This document shows positions 1-10,060 of a stretch of DNA of 25,786 bases, piece by piece (the first letter of the stretch is position 1; each line of letters starts with the position of its first letter). The notes beneath the pieces were generated by a model, which saw only the letters and a list, made by a program, of their open reading frames with translations, did no database searches and was not told the origin of the DNA. Made by a program: the position numbers and the translations under genes. Origin of the DNA: Daldinia sp. FL1419 (Eukaryota; Ascomycota; Sordariomycetes; Xylariales; Hypoxylaceae). Location of the stretch: the NCBI GenBank assembly GCA_025201765.1, contig MU623623.1, positions 1-25,786 on the forward strand. Reading direction: 5' to 3'.

Positions 1-590
1 TTATATTAAATAATGAAGAATTAATTAATTAAAATAATAAAATTTAAATTATTAATAATATTATTTATTAATTATTTATTAAATATAAATGTATTATTTA
101 GAATATATTTATTAGTAAAATTTATGGGATGGTTTAAGATTTTAATATTAAATATATTATTTATTATATAATTAATATTATTTTAGAATACCTTTTATTA
201 TTTAAGGTTTTATTAATTTTATATATTAATTTATTTTTCTTATATTAATATTTTATTTAAATGAATAATATTAATAAGAAAAAATTAATAATTAATTTAA
301 TAGTTTTATAATAATTATATAAAAATTAGGAAATTAATGATATTTGGTGGATCTATGGTATATATAATCTTATAAATATTATAATAAAGGTATTTTCAAA
401 TAAGGTTATATGGATGTTGGTAAAAAGTAATTAGGTTAATTTATAGTTAAAAGGATGGATAAAGTGAGAGTTAGATATTAGGTTTGTAATATAATTGTGA
501 AAAGAAAATAGAGTAAATAATGGTTAAATAATTTATATTTTTAATTTAATATATGATCTTTAAGAAATATTTATATATTTATTATTATAT
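1..590. other. AT-rich, RIP-like DNA without a gene
   Basis: This stretch is almost entirely A and T with stops in every frame. I see no gene, no RNA gene and no repeat unit that I can delimit. A slightly G-richer part around 340-520 looks like the remnant of something mutated, but nothing can be read from it. Confidence 0.7.
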
Positions 591-615
591 AAAAATAGGT
601 TTTTCACCTATTTTT
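591..615. repeat. Perfect 10-bp inverted repeat (hairpin)
   Basis: AAAAATAGGT and ACCTATTTTT flank the five-base loop TTTTC. The stem is perfect over 10 bp, but it is A/T-dominated and in an AT desert, so some such hairpins are expected by chance. No function is claimed. Confidence 0.5.
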
Positions 616-728
616 CTTAGATAACTTTTTTCTTTAAATAACTACAATACACCAATCTCACCCCTATTATTATTTACTTTATTATTATCTTGTTTTTATT
701 TTACATACGTACCTACCAATAATAAATA

Positions 729-1560
729 ATATATTTAATAAGAAAGAGAAATTATAAATTATTGTAATAAGTTATTTAAAAAACTAATAATTTTGAAGAA
801 TTTGATTTAATTAGATTAGAATTAATTTTTGAGGGTTTATATATTGAATAGGAGCTTTAATTTAGGGTTGATGCTACTTCTTGCAGGATATGCCCTGCAT
901 TTTAGTTATTGCATAATAAACCAAAGGTTTAAATAAGATAAAAAATATAAGGTGATTATATTTTGAGGAAGGTATTAAGGTGATTAAATAAAAGATTAAT
1001 TAGGGTGATTGGTGGTAATGGTAGTGTATTCTTATGAGGTTATATTTAATAAGAGAAAGATTTCATAAATTATTGTAAATGTTATAGGAGAAATTGATGA
1101 TTTTGTAGAGCTTAAGAGCTTAACTTGATTAGATAAGAATCAATTTTTAAGGGCTTATATATTAAATAGGAGCTCCAATTTAAGGTTAATACTCTAATAG
1201 TTCCTGTAGGATATACCCTGCATTTCAATTAACCTATAACATACCAGAAGTTTAACTAAGCTAGAGGATGTAAGGTATCTATAATTTAAGGAGGGTAATA
1301 GAGTGATTGGATAGATAAACTAATAAAGGTAATTGTTTACTAATGGTAGCGTGTATTATAAGGTTATATTTAATAAGAGGATTAAAAGCATATATATATT
1401 TGTACAAAATTCTATAAAAATAATCTTTAAAGAATTATAATGAACTTAAACTGATTGTTTAGAATTTGAGTTGATCAAACAAGAAAAATAATTCTTGAGG
1501 GCTTATTTATATCCAAAAAAGCTGTGGAAATTTTAAAAGGTTTGGTTCTATAAAGGCTAA
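729..1560 (+). repeat. Degenerate tandem array of a satellite-like repeat (array A)
   Basis: Two long units follow each other. The landmark ATATTTAATAAGA recurs at about 731, 1042 and 1366, giving periods of about 311 and 324 bp. Within each unit one reads a TTGATTAGAT-like stretch, then AGGGCTTATATATT, then ATAGGAGCT, then a CCCTGCAT segment. A third, more diverged unit runs to about 1560 and carries AGTTGATCAAACAAG. The same family, reverse-complemented and in shorter units, makes up the array at 3010-4490. The differences between units are mainly transitions. Confidence 0.75.
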
Positions 1561-1749
1561 TAAGGTTTTTATAGGGTAATTTCAATTACATAATTATATT
1601 ATCCTAATTTAATATATATTATTAATATTTATATATTATGGTATTAAAAAGAATTATTAAAATAATATCTTTATATATATTTAAAATATAAGGGTTTTTT
1701 ATTTAGATATTATATTTATTATTAAATATTAAATTAATAATTATAAAAT

Positions 1750-1808
1750 AAGATTGATCAATCTTGAAAAGCTAACTGGTTGCGAAGCGACCAGTCCAAA
1801 AAAACTAG
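1750..1808 (+). mobile_element. Palindrome, hairpin and CTAG: possible Helitron 3' terminus
   Basis: A perfect 16-bp palindrome (AAGATTGATCAATCTT, 1750-1765) is followed by a GC-rich hairpin at 1775-1795. Its 9-bp stem (ACTGGTTGC / GCGACCAGT, one T-G wobble) closes on the triloop GAA. Nine bases after the stem comes CTAG (1805-1808), then T. Helitrons end in a short GC-rich hairpin about 10-12 bp before CTRR and insert between A and T, so the arrangement fits a plus-strand 3' end. I could not find the matching 5' TC end or any Rep/helicase remnant. A palindromic end of a MITE is the alternative. Confidence 0.4.
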
Positions 1809-2877
1809 TTTAATTATTTGTTTTATTTAGTTAATTTTTTTTTTATAAAAATTCTCTTCTTTATTAAAGTTATTAATATTATTATTCTTATGGTAAATAA
1901 TAAAAATACCTTTATAGACCTTTCCTTTTCTCTTTTAATTTATATTTATAATATAAATATAATTTTTAAAAAAATAAATAATATTTTTAAAAATTAATAT
2001 TCCATTATTAATTTTTTTTTAATATATTATTATTTAAATAGATATTTATTTTTAAAATATTAATATTATTATTTACAAAATAATTAGGAATTATTTTTAT
2101 GGATTAATAATAATAATAAATTTTTTACTTATTTTATATAATATAATTATTTTTTAAGAAATAATTTATTCTTTTCAATTTTTAAATTATTTTAAAAATA
2201 GTATTATTATTTTTTTATAATATTCTTTTATTTTATATTTATTAAAATTAATATTAAATCTTTTTTTAAAAATGATGTATTTTTCTCAAATATCTTAAAT
2301 TAAAAATAAAATTAATATTTAATAAGATTTTAATATAGTTTTTATTATATAATTTAACAATTAAATTAATTTATTAAATTTAATGTTATATAAAATTATA
2401 GTTTATATATATATTTATATATTTTTATTATAATAAAACCTTTTAATTAATATAAATTGACCTATATTGTGAGGGTAAGCATTTATAATAAAGTTATTAG
2501 GTATATTTGTTACATTATTTTATTTATTTTTTCTAAAGGCTAACAAATTATTTATATTTTTAGAGTTTACTTTATAATCTTTAATATTTAATTATATTAA
2601 TTGAGAGGTCAGAAGGAATAGAGGTTTCCCTCCTAAATCAACATTATTAGATTTAGTTAATCTTATATATTTAAATTATAAGCTAAAGCTATAAAAACTT
2701 ATTTCCATATTTTTTAATTATTAAATATAAATAATTTATTTTTTTTATAATATTCTTAAATAATATTATTTAATTAGATATAATTAAAATTATATTGAAT
2801 ATATATTTGTATAATATAATTAGGTTAATATTAATCATATATTCATATTGGAATATAATTAAAACTCTTAATTGTTA
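1809..2877. other. AT-rich DNA without a gene
   Basis: This is A/T homopolymer-rich sequence with no open frame of note. A less mutated patch at about 2600-2660 (AGAGGTCAGAAGGAATAGAG) may be part of an old transposable element, but I cannot assign it. Confidence 0.65.
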
Positions 2878-3009
2878 CATAATATATAAAGAAAAATTAT
2901 AATTATAAAATTCAAATTATTATTATTGTTATTAGAATTTTAGAATAAAACAGTAAGGCTTTTTATGGAATTATTACAAAGGAGAGAATTTTTCCACGCT
3001 ATTTTCAGG
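2878..3009 (+). repeat. Dispersed repeat R2, copy 1
   Basis: The block from AAAAATTATAATTATAAAA through AGAATTTT matches 25252-25375 on the far side of the gene island, in the same orientation. This copy keeps more C and G (AAGGCTTTTTATGGAATTA against AAACTTTTTATAAAATTG). In the right-hand copy the repeat follows an LTR-like start, so R2 may be part of an LTR. Here it abuts the satellite array. Confidence 0.7.
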
Positions 3010-3307
3010 CTTACTAATCCAACAATATCCTGCAAGAGCTATTAAAGCTCATGTTCAACATAAATAAGCCCTTAAAAATTGTTTTCCTATCTGATCAACT
3101 TAAGTTCTTAAATATAAAATCATTAATTTTTCCATAAAGTTTCATATAATAAAAGTGTAGGGTTAGGATATATCTTATAAGAGATATTAGAATTCCTTAG
3201 AAGTTATTTTCTTATTTAATTAGCTCAAGTTAAGATGTACCCAAATATTAGTTTTTCTATAAAGATTTGTATAATAAAGTGGAGGGCATATCTTATAAAA
3301 GTTATTA

Positions 3308-3910
3308 CTTATCAGGATTCTAAATATCCAACCTTTACCAAAGCTTTGCCTCTCAAATTAAAAACTTTAAAATAATAATGAACTTTAAGATAGTAATTTC
3401 TTAATATATATAATTTAATATGTAGATCCTACCAAAACTTAAGTACTACTGGAATTAAGAATCTTTTTATTAATTATAACCACATTTAACCTCAAATATC
3501 TAACATTTAACAACTAACAATTCAATCCCAGGCTTTTAACATATCGTAATTCAATTATATTATTTATTTACAATATATATCTCTTATAAATCAATTAATA
3601 AATACTTTTCTAGCCACTTCTAACGTGTTAGGTTTGTTATATAACCAATATTTGGCATATAAGAGAAACATTTGTAAGTCTTACGATATTTGAATAAATG
3701 GAAGGGTTTTTTACATAATCAGGTGTTTGGGGGTAGGAAATATACATATAATTAATATTATTTGTTTCAATTGAAATATAAGTTTTTGTATAGGGAGCGC
3801 TAGTAAAATTTAGTACCAAAATTACTATCTCAAAGTTCATTACTATTTTAAAGTCCCTGACCTGAGAGGCAAAGCCTCGGTAAAGGTTGGATGTTTGGAA
3901 TGCTGATAAG
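3308..3910. mobile_element. MITE-like element with ~92-bp TIRs and TA target-site duplication
   Basis: The left arm (3308-3399) and right arm (3818-3910, reverse complement) match over about 92 bp. Both start CTTATCAG and share CCAACCTTTACC, GCTTTGCCTCTC and TAATGAACTTT. Most mismatches are transitions. The element is flanked by TA on each side (3306-3307 and 3911-3912), and removing it with one TA rejoins a satellite unit. TA duplication plus TIRs is the signature of the Tc1/mariner (pogo/Fot1) superfamily. The roughly 420-bp interior encodes no visible transposase; a 67-codon minus-strand frame at 3637-3840 is short and unrecognised. It is therefore probably a non-autonomous element. Confidence 0.8.
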
Positions 3911-4062
3911 TAGAGCTTTTGTTCAATTAGAGTTCCTATTTAACATAAATAAACCTCCAGAAGTTATTTTCCAGTTTGATTAGCTTAAGTTCTTAAATAT
4001 AAAATCATCAATTTTTCTATAAAGATTTGTATAATAAAACTGTAGGGTATGTCCTGCAGGGG

Positions 4063-4147
4063 CTCCTATTCAATTAGATCTCTTATTCAATTAAATCTCC
4101 TGTTCAATTAGATCTTCTATTTAATTAAATTTCCTATTTAATTAAAA
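4063..4147. repeat. 17-bp minisatellite, five copies
   Basis: Five consecutive 17-mers of the type CTCCTATTCAATTAGAT follow one another without gaps. They differ mostly by C/T and G/A changes. The tract lies inside one unit of the surrounding satellite array and accounts for that unit's extra length. Confidence 0.85.
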
Positions 4148-4490
4148 TTTATATTTAATATATAAGCCTTTAAATATTGATTTTTATTTGATTAACTTAA
4201 ATTCTTAAATACTAAATCATTAATTTTACCATAAAACTTTATATAATAAAATTGTAAAATATATTTTGCAAAGGTTCTTATTTAATTAAAGCTCTTATTC
4301 AACATAAATATACTTCCAGAAGTTGTTTTCTTATTTGATCAGCTTAAGTTCTTAAACATAGAATTATTAATTTTTTAAAAAAATGTAAGGTTAAGGCATA
4401 TTTTGTAAGAACTATTAGAGCTTAAATTCAACATAAATAGATTTTTAAAAATTATTTTCCTATCTAATCAATTTAAATTCTTATTAATAA

Positions 4491-6550
4491 AAAAGATATA
4501 TTTAATCATAGATATTTTTTTAAATTTTAAATTTTGAATATATTTTTTTATTCCTTATTAATTTATTAATTATTTTATCAATTTTTATCAACTTCTTATT
4601 AATTTCTTATTAATTTCATAAATAACGGCCCCACGTGCCCCACTTCTAGGTGCCCTATACTTACCACATTAGATTGTTTATTAGATATAAAATAGCTTTT
4701 TTTGAAAGAAGAGATTGGAATTTTTTTTTCTTTATTTTATGATTTAAAATAAATAATTAATATAAGTGGAGCATTGTTTTTATACAATTGTTTAGTTTAT
4801 AATTATTGTAAAATTATTATAGATTAATATTTAAGAAGATTTAAATTCCCATTTAAATTTAAATTAATTTAATTAAATAAAAATTAAATAAATAATAAAT
4901 TGAATTAAATTAAATATATAAATTAATAATATAGTGTATAAAATCTATAACATTGATTTAGAGTACATTAAGTTTTTTAAAGAGGATATTATACAAATTG
5001 TTGCCATTGACTAAATAAAAAGAAATACATTTTATTTTTAAAATAGTAAAAAAAGAATTAATTTTGTTAAGATAAGCTTCCTGCCTTAACCCTATATAAT
5101 ACAATTTAATTAACCTAATAATCTTTGATTTATATTGGTTTATTTAATATATTAAACCTTTATAATTAATTTAATAATAAAAAATTTAAAAAGAAAAATC
5201 TTTTTTTTCAATAATACAAACAAATGGCAAAAAATAAATAAATATAAAAAAATATGGAAATTAATATTACACAAAACTTTAACCTCAATTTTCGCAAATA
5301 TATAGATTAATTTGCAATGAAGTAATTTTATATTAAACATATTAAGTACATATTTACCCTAATAACAGAAACAATTTAAAAAAAATTATTAAGGTACAAT
5401 AATATCCTAATCTTTAATAATTTTACAAAATTAATTTTAAAAAAACCAAAGATAATATTCCAAAAAATGAAATATTTCATTATTACTTTAATAGCCAAAA
5501 TTTTACAAATTAATAACCTTTTAGAATTTACCTAATATTTATTTTTAAAAATGTTAGATTTATATATTTAATTTAATAAAATGTTTATTTATCTTTATAA
5601 AGAATTAATTGAATAGTAATTAAATTTATGTTATTATTTAATTAAATTAATTAATAAAATCAATAAATAATTAAATTATTAATATAATTTATTAAAATTA
5701 ATTAAATTATAGGTAATTTGGTTTTTGTAAGGAATAATGTATTAATAATAAATATTATTTTTAAAGAAAAGGTAAAATGTTTAAATAAAATAAATATTCT
5801 TATCTTTTATTATAATAATAAAAATATCATTATTTTCAAAATGTAATTCTGTAAATAAAAAATCTATTTTAAAGTAAATAATAATTAATTTAAAAATAAT
5901 TGGGTTAAAATAGTTAATATTAAATTATATTTTAAGGGAGATGTTATTATTGATTTAGAATTTTATCTTTACAATAAATATTCAGATTGTATTTAAATTT
6001 TGGTAGATCTAATAAAATATTTATGGGAAAAATATTATAATCTAAATGTTAACCAAAAGACCTGCAAAGTATATAAAGAGTTTGAAATGCCTATAAATTT
6101 AAAGAAATTCTAGATTTTTAAGATTATATTTGTTTGTCTTGTAGGGGCTTACATATTATTAAAAAATTTTTAAAAAGAAAAGTTTTATAAGACATTTATT
6201 ATTTATTTTTAAATAATAATTTTAAATAAATATATTAAATAAAAAATAATTTTTAAAAAGTATTTTTGTTATTATAATTAAATTGTAATTAATTTATAAA
6301 TTGTTGATAAAAAACGAAAAAAGGTTAATAGTTCTTTAATGAGCGTAATCACAATTATCCTTAAAGGTTTAATTACTGGAGGTAGAGGTAGCATGGGTAC
6401 AAACTCTTGTTAGGGAATGGTTAAAACTTCTTGAATATTTACCCTTTGTATATTAATATTGTAAATTACAATTCCTTTATTAGTAGCCCCCATCATAAAG
6501 ATTTACCTACAATCTTCCAAAGATAAAATAAATTATTTATTTATTTATTT
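4491..6550. other. AT-rich DNA without a gene
   Basis: No convincing gene is present. The only open frame worth listing (minus strand, 5152-5340) is a string of Phe, Ile, Leu and Lys as expected from AT-only sequence. Two GC-richer pockets stand out: 4625-4660, which contains the palindrome CACGTG at 4632-4637, and 6340-6530, which probably holds a fragment of a transposable element (AGGTAGAGGTAGCATGGGTA). Neither could be assigned. Confidence 0.65.
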
Positions 6551-7074
6551 ATTATTACCCCAATTTACCTAAAATATATTACAGGTATCTGGTCCATCTT
6601 TTGGTATTTGTTCTGGGTAAGAATTATATTCTGGAGAAAATCTATTTATTACCTATTTAAATAAATTATATTATTATAATTTTAATTTTACTTTATATTT
6701 TTATTAAAATTTACCTTTTAATAAAAATAATTAAATTTTAATATGGAAAAATATTTTATATGTTATAATATTTGAACTTTATGAAATAATATGGTAATAA
6801 TTTAAATATAAAATAATAATAAAATTTAAAATAATTTTATTATTTTTTTTAATAAATAATAAAAATGTTGTTATATTATAAAGAAGTTATTTTGGGGGAA
6901 GGCTGGGATATATGCAGTTTATATAGGGTATAAATATATGTAAATGACTTCATATCTCTATAAAAAGCCATTACTTATTCTTATTTTTATAATTTTCTTT
7001 TTAATATTACAATATTATATTTACTTTTCAAAATGGCTCAAAATGGTGCTGCCGACCCGTGGCCCTTCCTGGCG
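6551..7074 (-). repeat. Dispersed repeat R1, copy A
   Basis: This block of about 520 bp recurs at 7651-8173. Shorter pieces of the same end occur at 7363-7456 and, reverse-complemented, at 14320-14479 and 14565-14733. All five copies have an (ATTT)n or (AAAT)n tract at the same end, next to ATTATTACCCCAATTTAC. Read on the minus strand, that is a retroposon-like 3' tail with variable 5' truncation. Read on the plus strand, the block ends in a TATA box and an ATG, which could be the start of a transposon gene. The two readings conflict and I cannot decide between them. Confidence 0.75.
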
Positions 7075-7083
7075 ATAAAATAA
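6929..7083 (+). pseudogene. TATA box, leader and 16-codon ORF remnant at the end of R1 copy A
   Basis: TATAAATA at 6929-6936 lies 104 bp before an ATG at 7033 in good context (CAAAATGGCT). The frame MAQNGAADPWPFLAIK stops at 7083, where similarity with copy B has ended. In copy B the TATA box (8029) and ATG (8133) have the same 104-bp spacing, but the codons are mutated by G-to-A and C-to-T changes and stop after nine. The arrangement looks like the promoter and first codons of a transposon gene cut short by a rearrangement. The product is not recognised. Confidence 0.4.
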
Positions 7084-7362
7084 ATTAATTAATAAAAAAA
7101 AGATAATATTTCAATTATTATTAAGTTAATTATATTTCTTATAAGTATCTTTTTCTAAATTATAAAAAAGTATAAAAAAAAGAAAAGGAGGTATAATTGG
7201 TAGAGGTATATATAAAATATAAAATAGGAATTGTTATAAATTAAAATAAAATGGAAGGATAAATAAAAAAAAATTAATTATTTTAGGGGAAATCATTTCT
7301 TACCCTAAAAAAATATCCATAAATAATATAAATAAAAATAAATTTAAAAATAATTATTATTT

Positions 7363-7456
7363 ATTTATTACTACCCCGATTTACTTAGAATATATTACAG
7401 GTATCCGGTCCATCTTTTGGTATTTGTTCCAGGTAGGAACCGTGTTCCGGAGAAAT
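7363..7456 (-). repeat. Dispersed repeat R1, truncated copy
   Basis: Only the tail-proximal ~95 bp of R1 is present, from TATTACTACCCCGATTTAC to TTCCGGAGAAA. It keeps more G and C than the same part of the two long copies (TATCCGGTCC against TATCTGGTCC), so it is the least mutated version of this end. Confidence 0.75.
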
Positions 7457-7535
7457 CAATAATTTAATTTTTATTTTTATTTTTTTTATAATATTAATTT
7501 CCAAAATAAATTTAAATAAATATTAAACTTAATTA

Positions 7536-7628
7536 TCCATCATCCTTATATCACTATTTCTATCTTTTCCCAATAATATCACCATTATATACATAATATA
7601 ATATCTTTTTATTATTTATTATAATATT
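7536..7628 (+). repeat. Dispersed repeat R3, copy 1
   Basis: The stretch CCATCATCC ... TTCCCAATAATATCACCATT ... TTTTTATTATTTATTATAATATTA matches 14034-14130 in the same orientation. Both copies lie near R1 fragments, so R3 may belong to the same composite element. Confidence 0.65.
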
Positions 7629-7650
7629 ATTTATTTATTATTTATTTTAT

Positions 7651-8173
7651 TTATTACTACCCCAATTTACCTAGAATATATTATAGGTATCTGGTCCATC
7701 TCTTGGTATTTATTCTGGGTAGGAATTGTGTTCCAGAGAAAACCTACTTGCTACCTATCTAAATAAGTTATGTTATTATAGTTTTGGTTTTATTTTATAT
7801 TCTTATTGAAATTTACCTTTTAATAGAAATAATTAGATTTTAATATGGAAAAATATTTTATGTGTTACAATACTAATTATGTAAAATAATATGGTGGTGG
7901 TTTGGGTGTAGGGCGATGATGAGGTTTAAGATGGTTTTATTGTTTTTTTTAATAAATAATAAAAATATTATTATATTACAAAGAAGTTGTTCTGAAGGAG
8001 GGCTAAGATGTATGTGGTTTGTGTAAGGTATAAATATATATAAATAATTTCATATCTTTATAAAAAATCATTACTTATTTTTATTTTTACAATTTTCTTT
8101 TTAATATTATAATATTATATTTATTTTTTAAAATGATTCAAAACAGTACTACCAATTTGTAACCCTTCCCAAC
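7651..8173 (-). repeat. Dispersed repeat R1, copy B
   Basis: This copy is collinear with copy A from ATTACTACCCCAATTTACC through AACCCTTCCCAAC. It is less mutated than A around 7890-7940 (ATGGTGGTGGTTTGGGTGTA) and more mutated around the ATG. The two copies therefore carry RIP-like changes in a mosaic fashion. A TATA box lies at 8029-8036. Confidence 0.75.
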
Positions 8174-9289
8174 TAATTTTAATTTTCTTTATATACCTTA
8201 TTTACACTTTACAATATTATAATATAATATTATCATGCCTATTGCGTTTATGATCCAGTACCACCTCAAAAAACCCATATTACTTTTATATATATATTAT
8301 ATTAAATAAAAAAAAGTTTATATATTTATAGGTGTTCTGTTATTTCTCTGATATTATCTTGTTACTAATTTTCCTTAAGTATTTTAATCCCCTTGTTAAA
8401 AATTATTACAACATTTTGGATTTAATATGTTATTTTAATATTATATTGTACTGGGATTATAATCTTAATGCAGCTACACATTATAAAGATAATTTATTTA
8501 TTGAAAATGGGGAACTATACGAAAAATGTGGTTATGCCTTTCCAATGTAATTCCGGAAATTAATTGCTAAAACTTTACTATAATTCTTCTAAGGTTTTCA
8601 AACCTTTAAGAAACTTATTAAAAAATTATTAATAATATTTAATAATTATTTTTATTATATTTAATCCCTTACTTACCAGATTTACAATTCTTATATATTC
8701 CAACAATCTCAGAAGAATTATTTATTTCAACATCATTAACACCGTAATTATTCTATAATATAACCCTATTTTATATCCATTCTACCAATACTTATTAATT
8801 ATAATATAGGGTTTATAAAAGAATTAATTTTGGAGGGAGATATATATGTATTACTTTATTCCCAATAATCTATATTATTTCCATATATTATTATTATAAT
8901 AATCTTTTATTTAAAAGGTTTAATTGGTATTAAATACCCTACCATTCTTCAATAATAGTTTATTACAAATCTTTAATAATTTCCTAATATATCTAAATTT
9001 AAGCCCTAATAAATATAACCCTTTATTTGAGAATATATTTATTTTTATATAGGATTCCTTAATATATATAATTGAGGAGAGTGAAGAAAAAGATGAGGAG
9101 GTGGATATAGAGGAGGATAATTTTAACAAATATGGTTTAAAATAGGTACGGAATAATCCCAGGTAAATATGATTTTTTTAAAAAACCTTATTAATATATT
9201 ATTATTTATATTTTTTTATTTAATTATAAATTCTTTTTACTTAATTTAAAATTTTTAAAAATATTTATATTAAATAAATTATAATATTA
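8174..9289. other. AT-rich DNA with unassigned coding-like remnants
   Basis: No intact gene is seen. A plus-strand frame of 72 codons at 8332-8550 (with GELYEKCGYAFP near its end) is less AT-extreme than its surroundings, and just upstream YHAYCVYDPVPPQKTH can be read in another frame at about 8231-8280. These look like pieces of a RIP-damaged, possibly spliced coding region, but I do not recognise the protein. A minus-strand frame at 8920-9129 starts Ser-rich and is also unrecognised. Confidence 0.4.
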
Positions 9290-9379
9290 TTCTATATATA
9301 AATAATTAAATTTATTTAAAAAATTAATAGACCATTAATAAGGCTTTATTAAAATTAAATAATACTTTTTTATAATTTA

Positions 9380-10060
9380 TATTAGTTAAGAAAATTTTTA
9401 AGGCTAAATTCCATTTAAAATAGGCTTATACCAGAATATATTTAGGATATTTAAGAATTATATACTATATTATTTTCCTTTTACCATATTTGTATTTAAG
9501 AATATTTATTTTAAAAATCTTTTTACTAAATAAAAAGACTTTTAATCCTATCTTCTTAATGTATATCTATAATAATATCAACATTTTATATTTTTATAAA
9601 TTGAAATACCAATTATTGATCTTTATACTAAGAAATGGTGATCAAGTTGTTGGCATAATAGTATCCTTTTTATGTTGTTCCTATCTTTCTGTTTAATAGT
9701 TTAAGAAGGTTTTTTTAAAATGTAGGCATCCTTTCCATTTAACGCTTTAATTGACCTTGGTTTTTATAATATATATATCCAGTACTTAAGCAACAGCGGG
9801 GAGACCCCGCCATTTCCTAAGCCTTTAAGATTTCACCTATTCTTGAATTTTCTGCCTTGCTTCTTAAATCTTGAAATTAAAGCCTCTGTTATTCATATAA
9901 AACTTAGCCATTATTGTTATTATATTTAGGTAGAGGTATATTAGGGGGTAACCCAACTCTGTCTCCAATTGTGATATTTTTGTTACCTTGTATGTACTAC
10001 CAATTTCTTGTAGGTAGGTTAATTAAATGGTACTCAATTTCTTAATAATGCCTTTTACCT
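9380..10060 (-). pseudogene. LINE ORF2 remnant, C-terminal region
   Basis: Frames on the minus strand read YKVTKISQLETELGYPLIYL and MAKFYMNNRGFNF, then after a GC-rich stretch (KWRGLPAVA, ~9820-9795) KKIGLKVFLFSKK and YIILKYPKY. This corresponds to the conserved tail of Tad1-type ORF2 proteins, which normally ends in a Cys-x-Cys / His / Cys motif; here the cysteines are replaced by Tyr. No RNase H domain was found. Confidence 0.65.

Larger units (their letters stand above)
3010..4490 (-). repeat. Satellite-like array B, ~130-bp units, with two insertions
   Basis: Six units can be recognised by the landmark TGATCARCTTAAGTTCTTA and its mutated forms, at about 3092, 3217, 3977, 4189, 4336 and 4465. 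Raw spacings are 125, 760, 212, 147 and 129 bp. Removing the 603-bp element with one TA (3308-3912) and the four extra 17-mers (4063-4147) brings the two long spacings to about 155 and 144 bp. A unit reads roughly AACATAAATAAGCC, the landmark, ATCATTAATTTTTCCATAAAG, ATAATAAAA, and GGGTATGTCCTGCAGG. The family is inverted relative to 729-1560. Confidence 0.8.

Noticed and set aside
3637..3840. Minus-strand frame of 67 codons inside the MITE-like element
   Set aside because: It is too short for a transposase, has no DDE/D or helix-turn-helix pattern and runs into the inverted repeat.
5152..5340. Minus-strand frame of 62 codons rich in Phe, Ile and Lys
   Set aside because: The composition is that of random AT-rich DNA; no hydrophobic pattern beyond that bias.
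9490..9696. Plus-strand frame of 68 codons
   Set aside because: It lies antisense to the C-terminal part of the LINE ORF2 remnant, which explains the local sequence better.
9796..9820. Second Helitron-like end (hairpin followed by CTAA)
   Set aside because: The spacer is only six bases, and the hairpin lies within readable LINE coding sequence.
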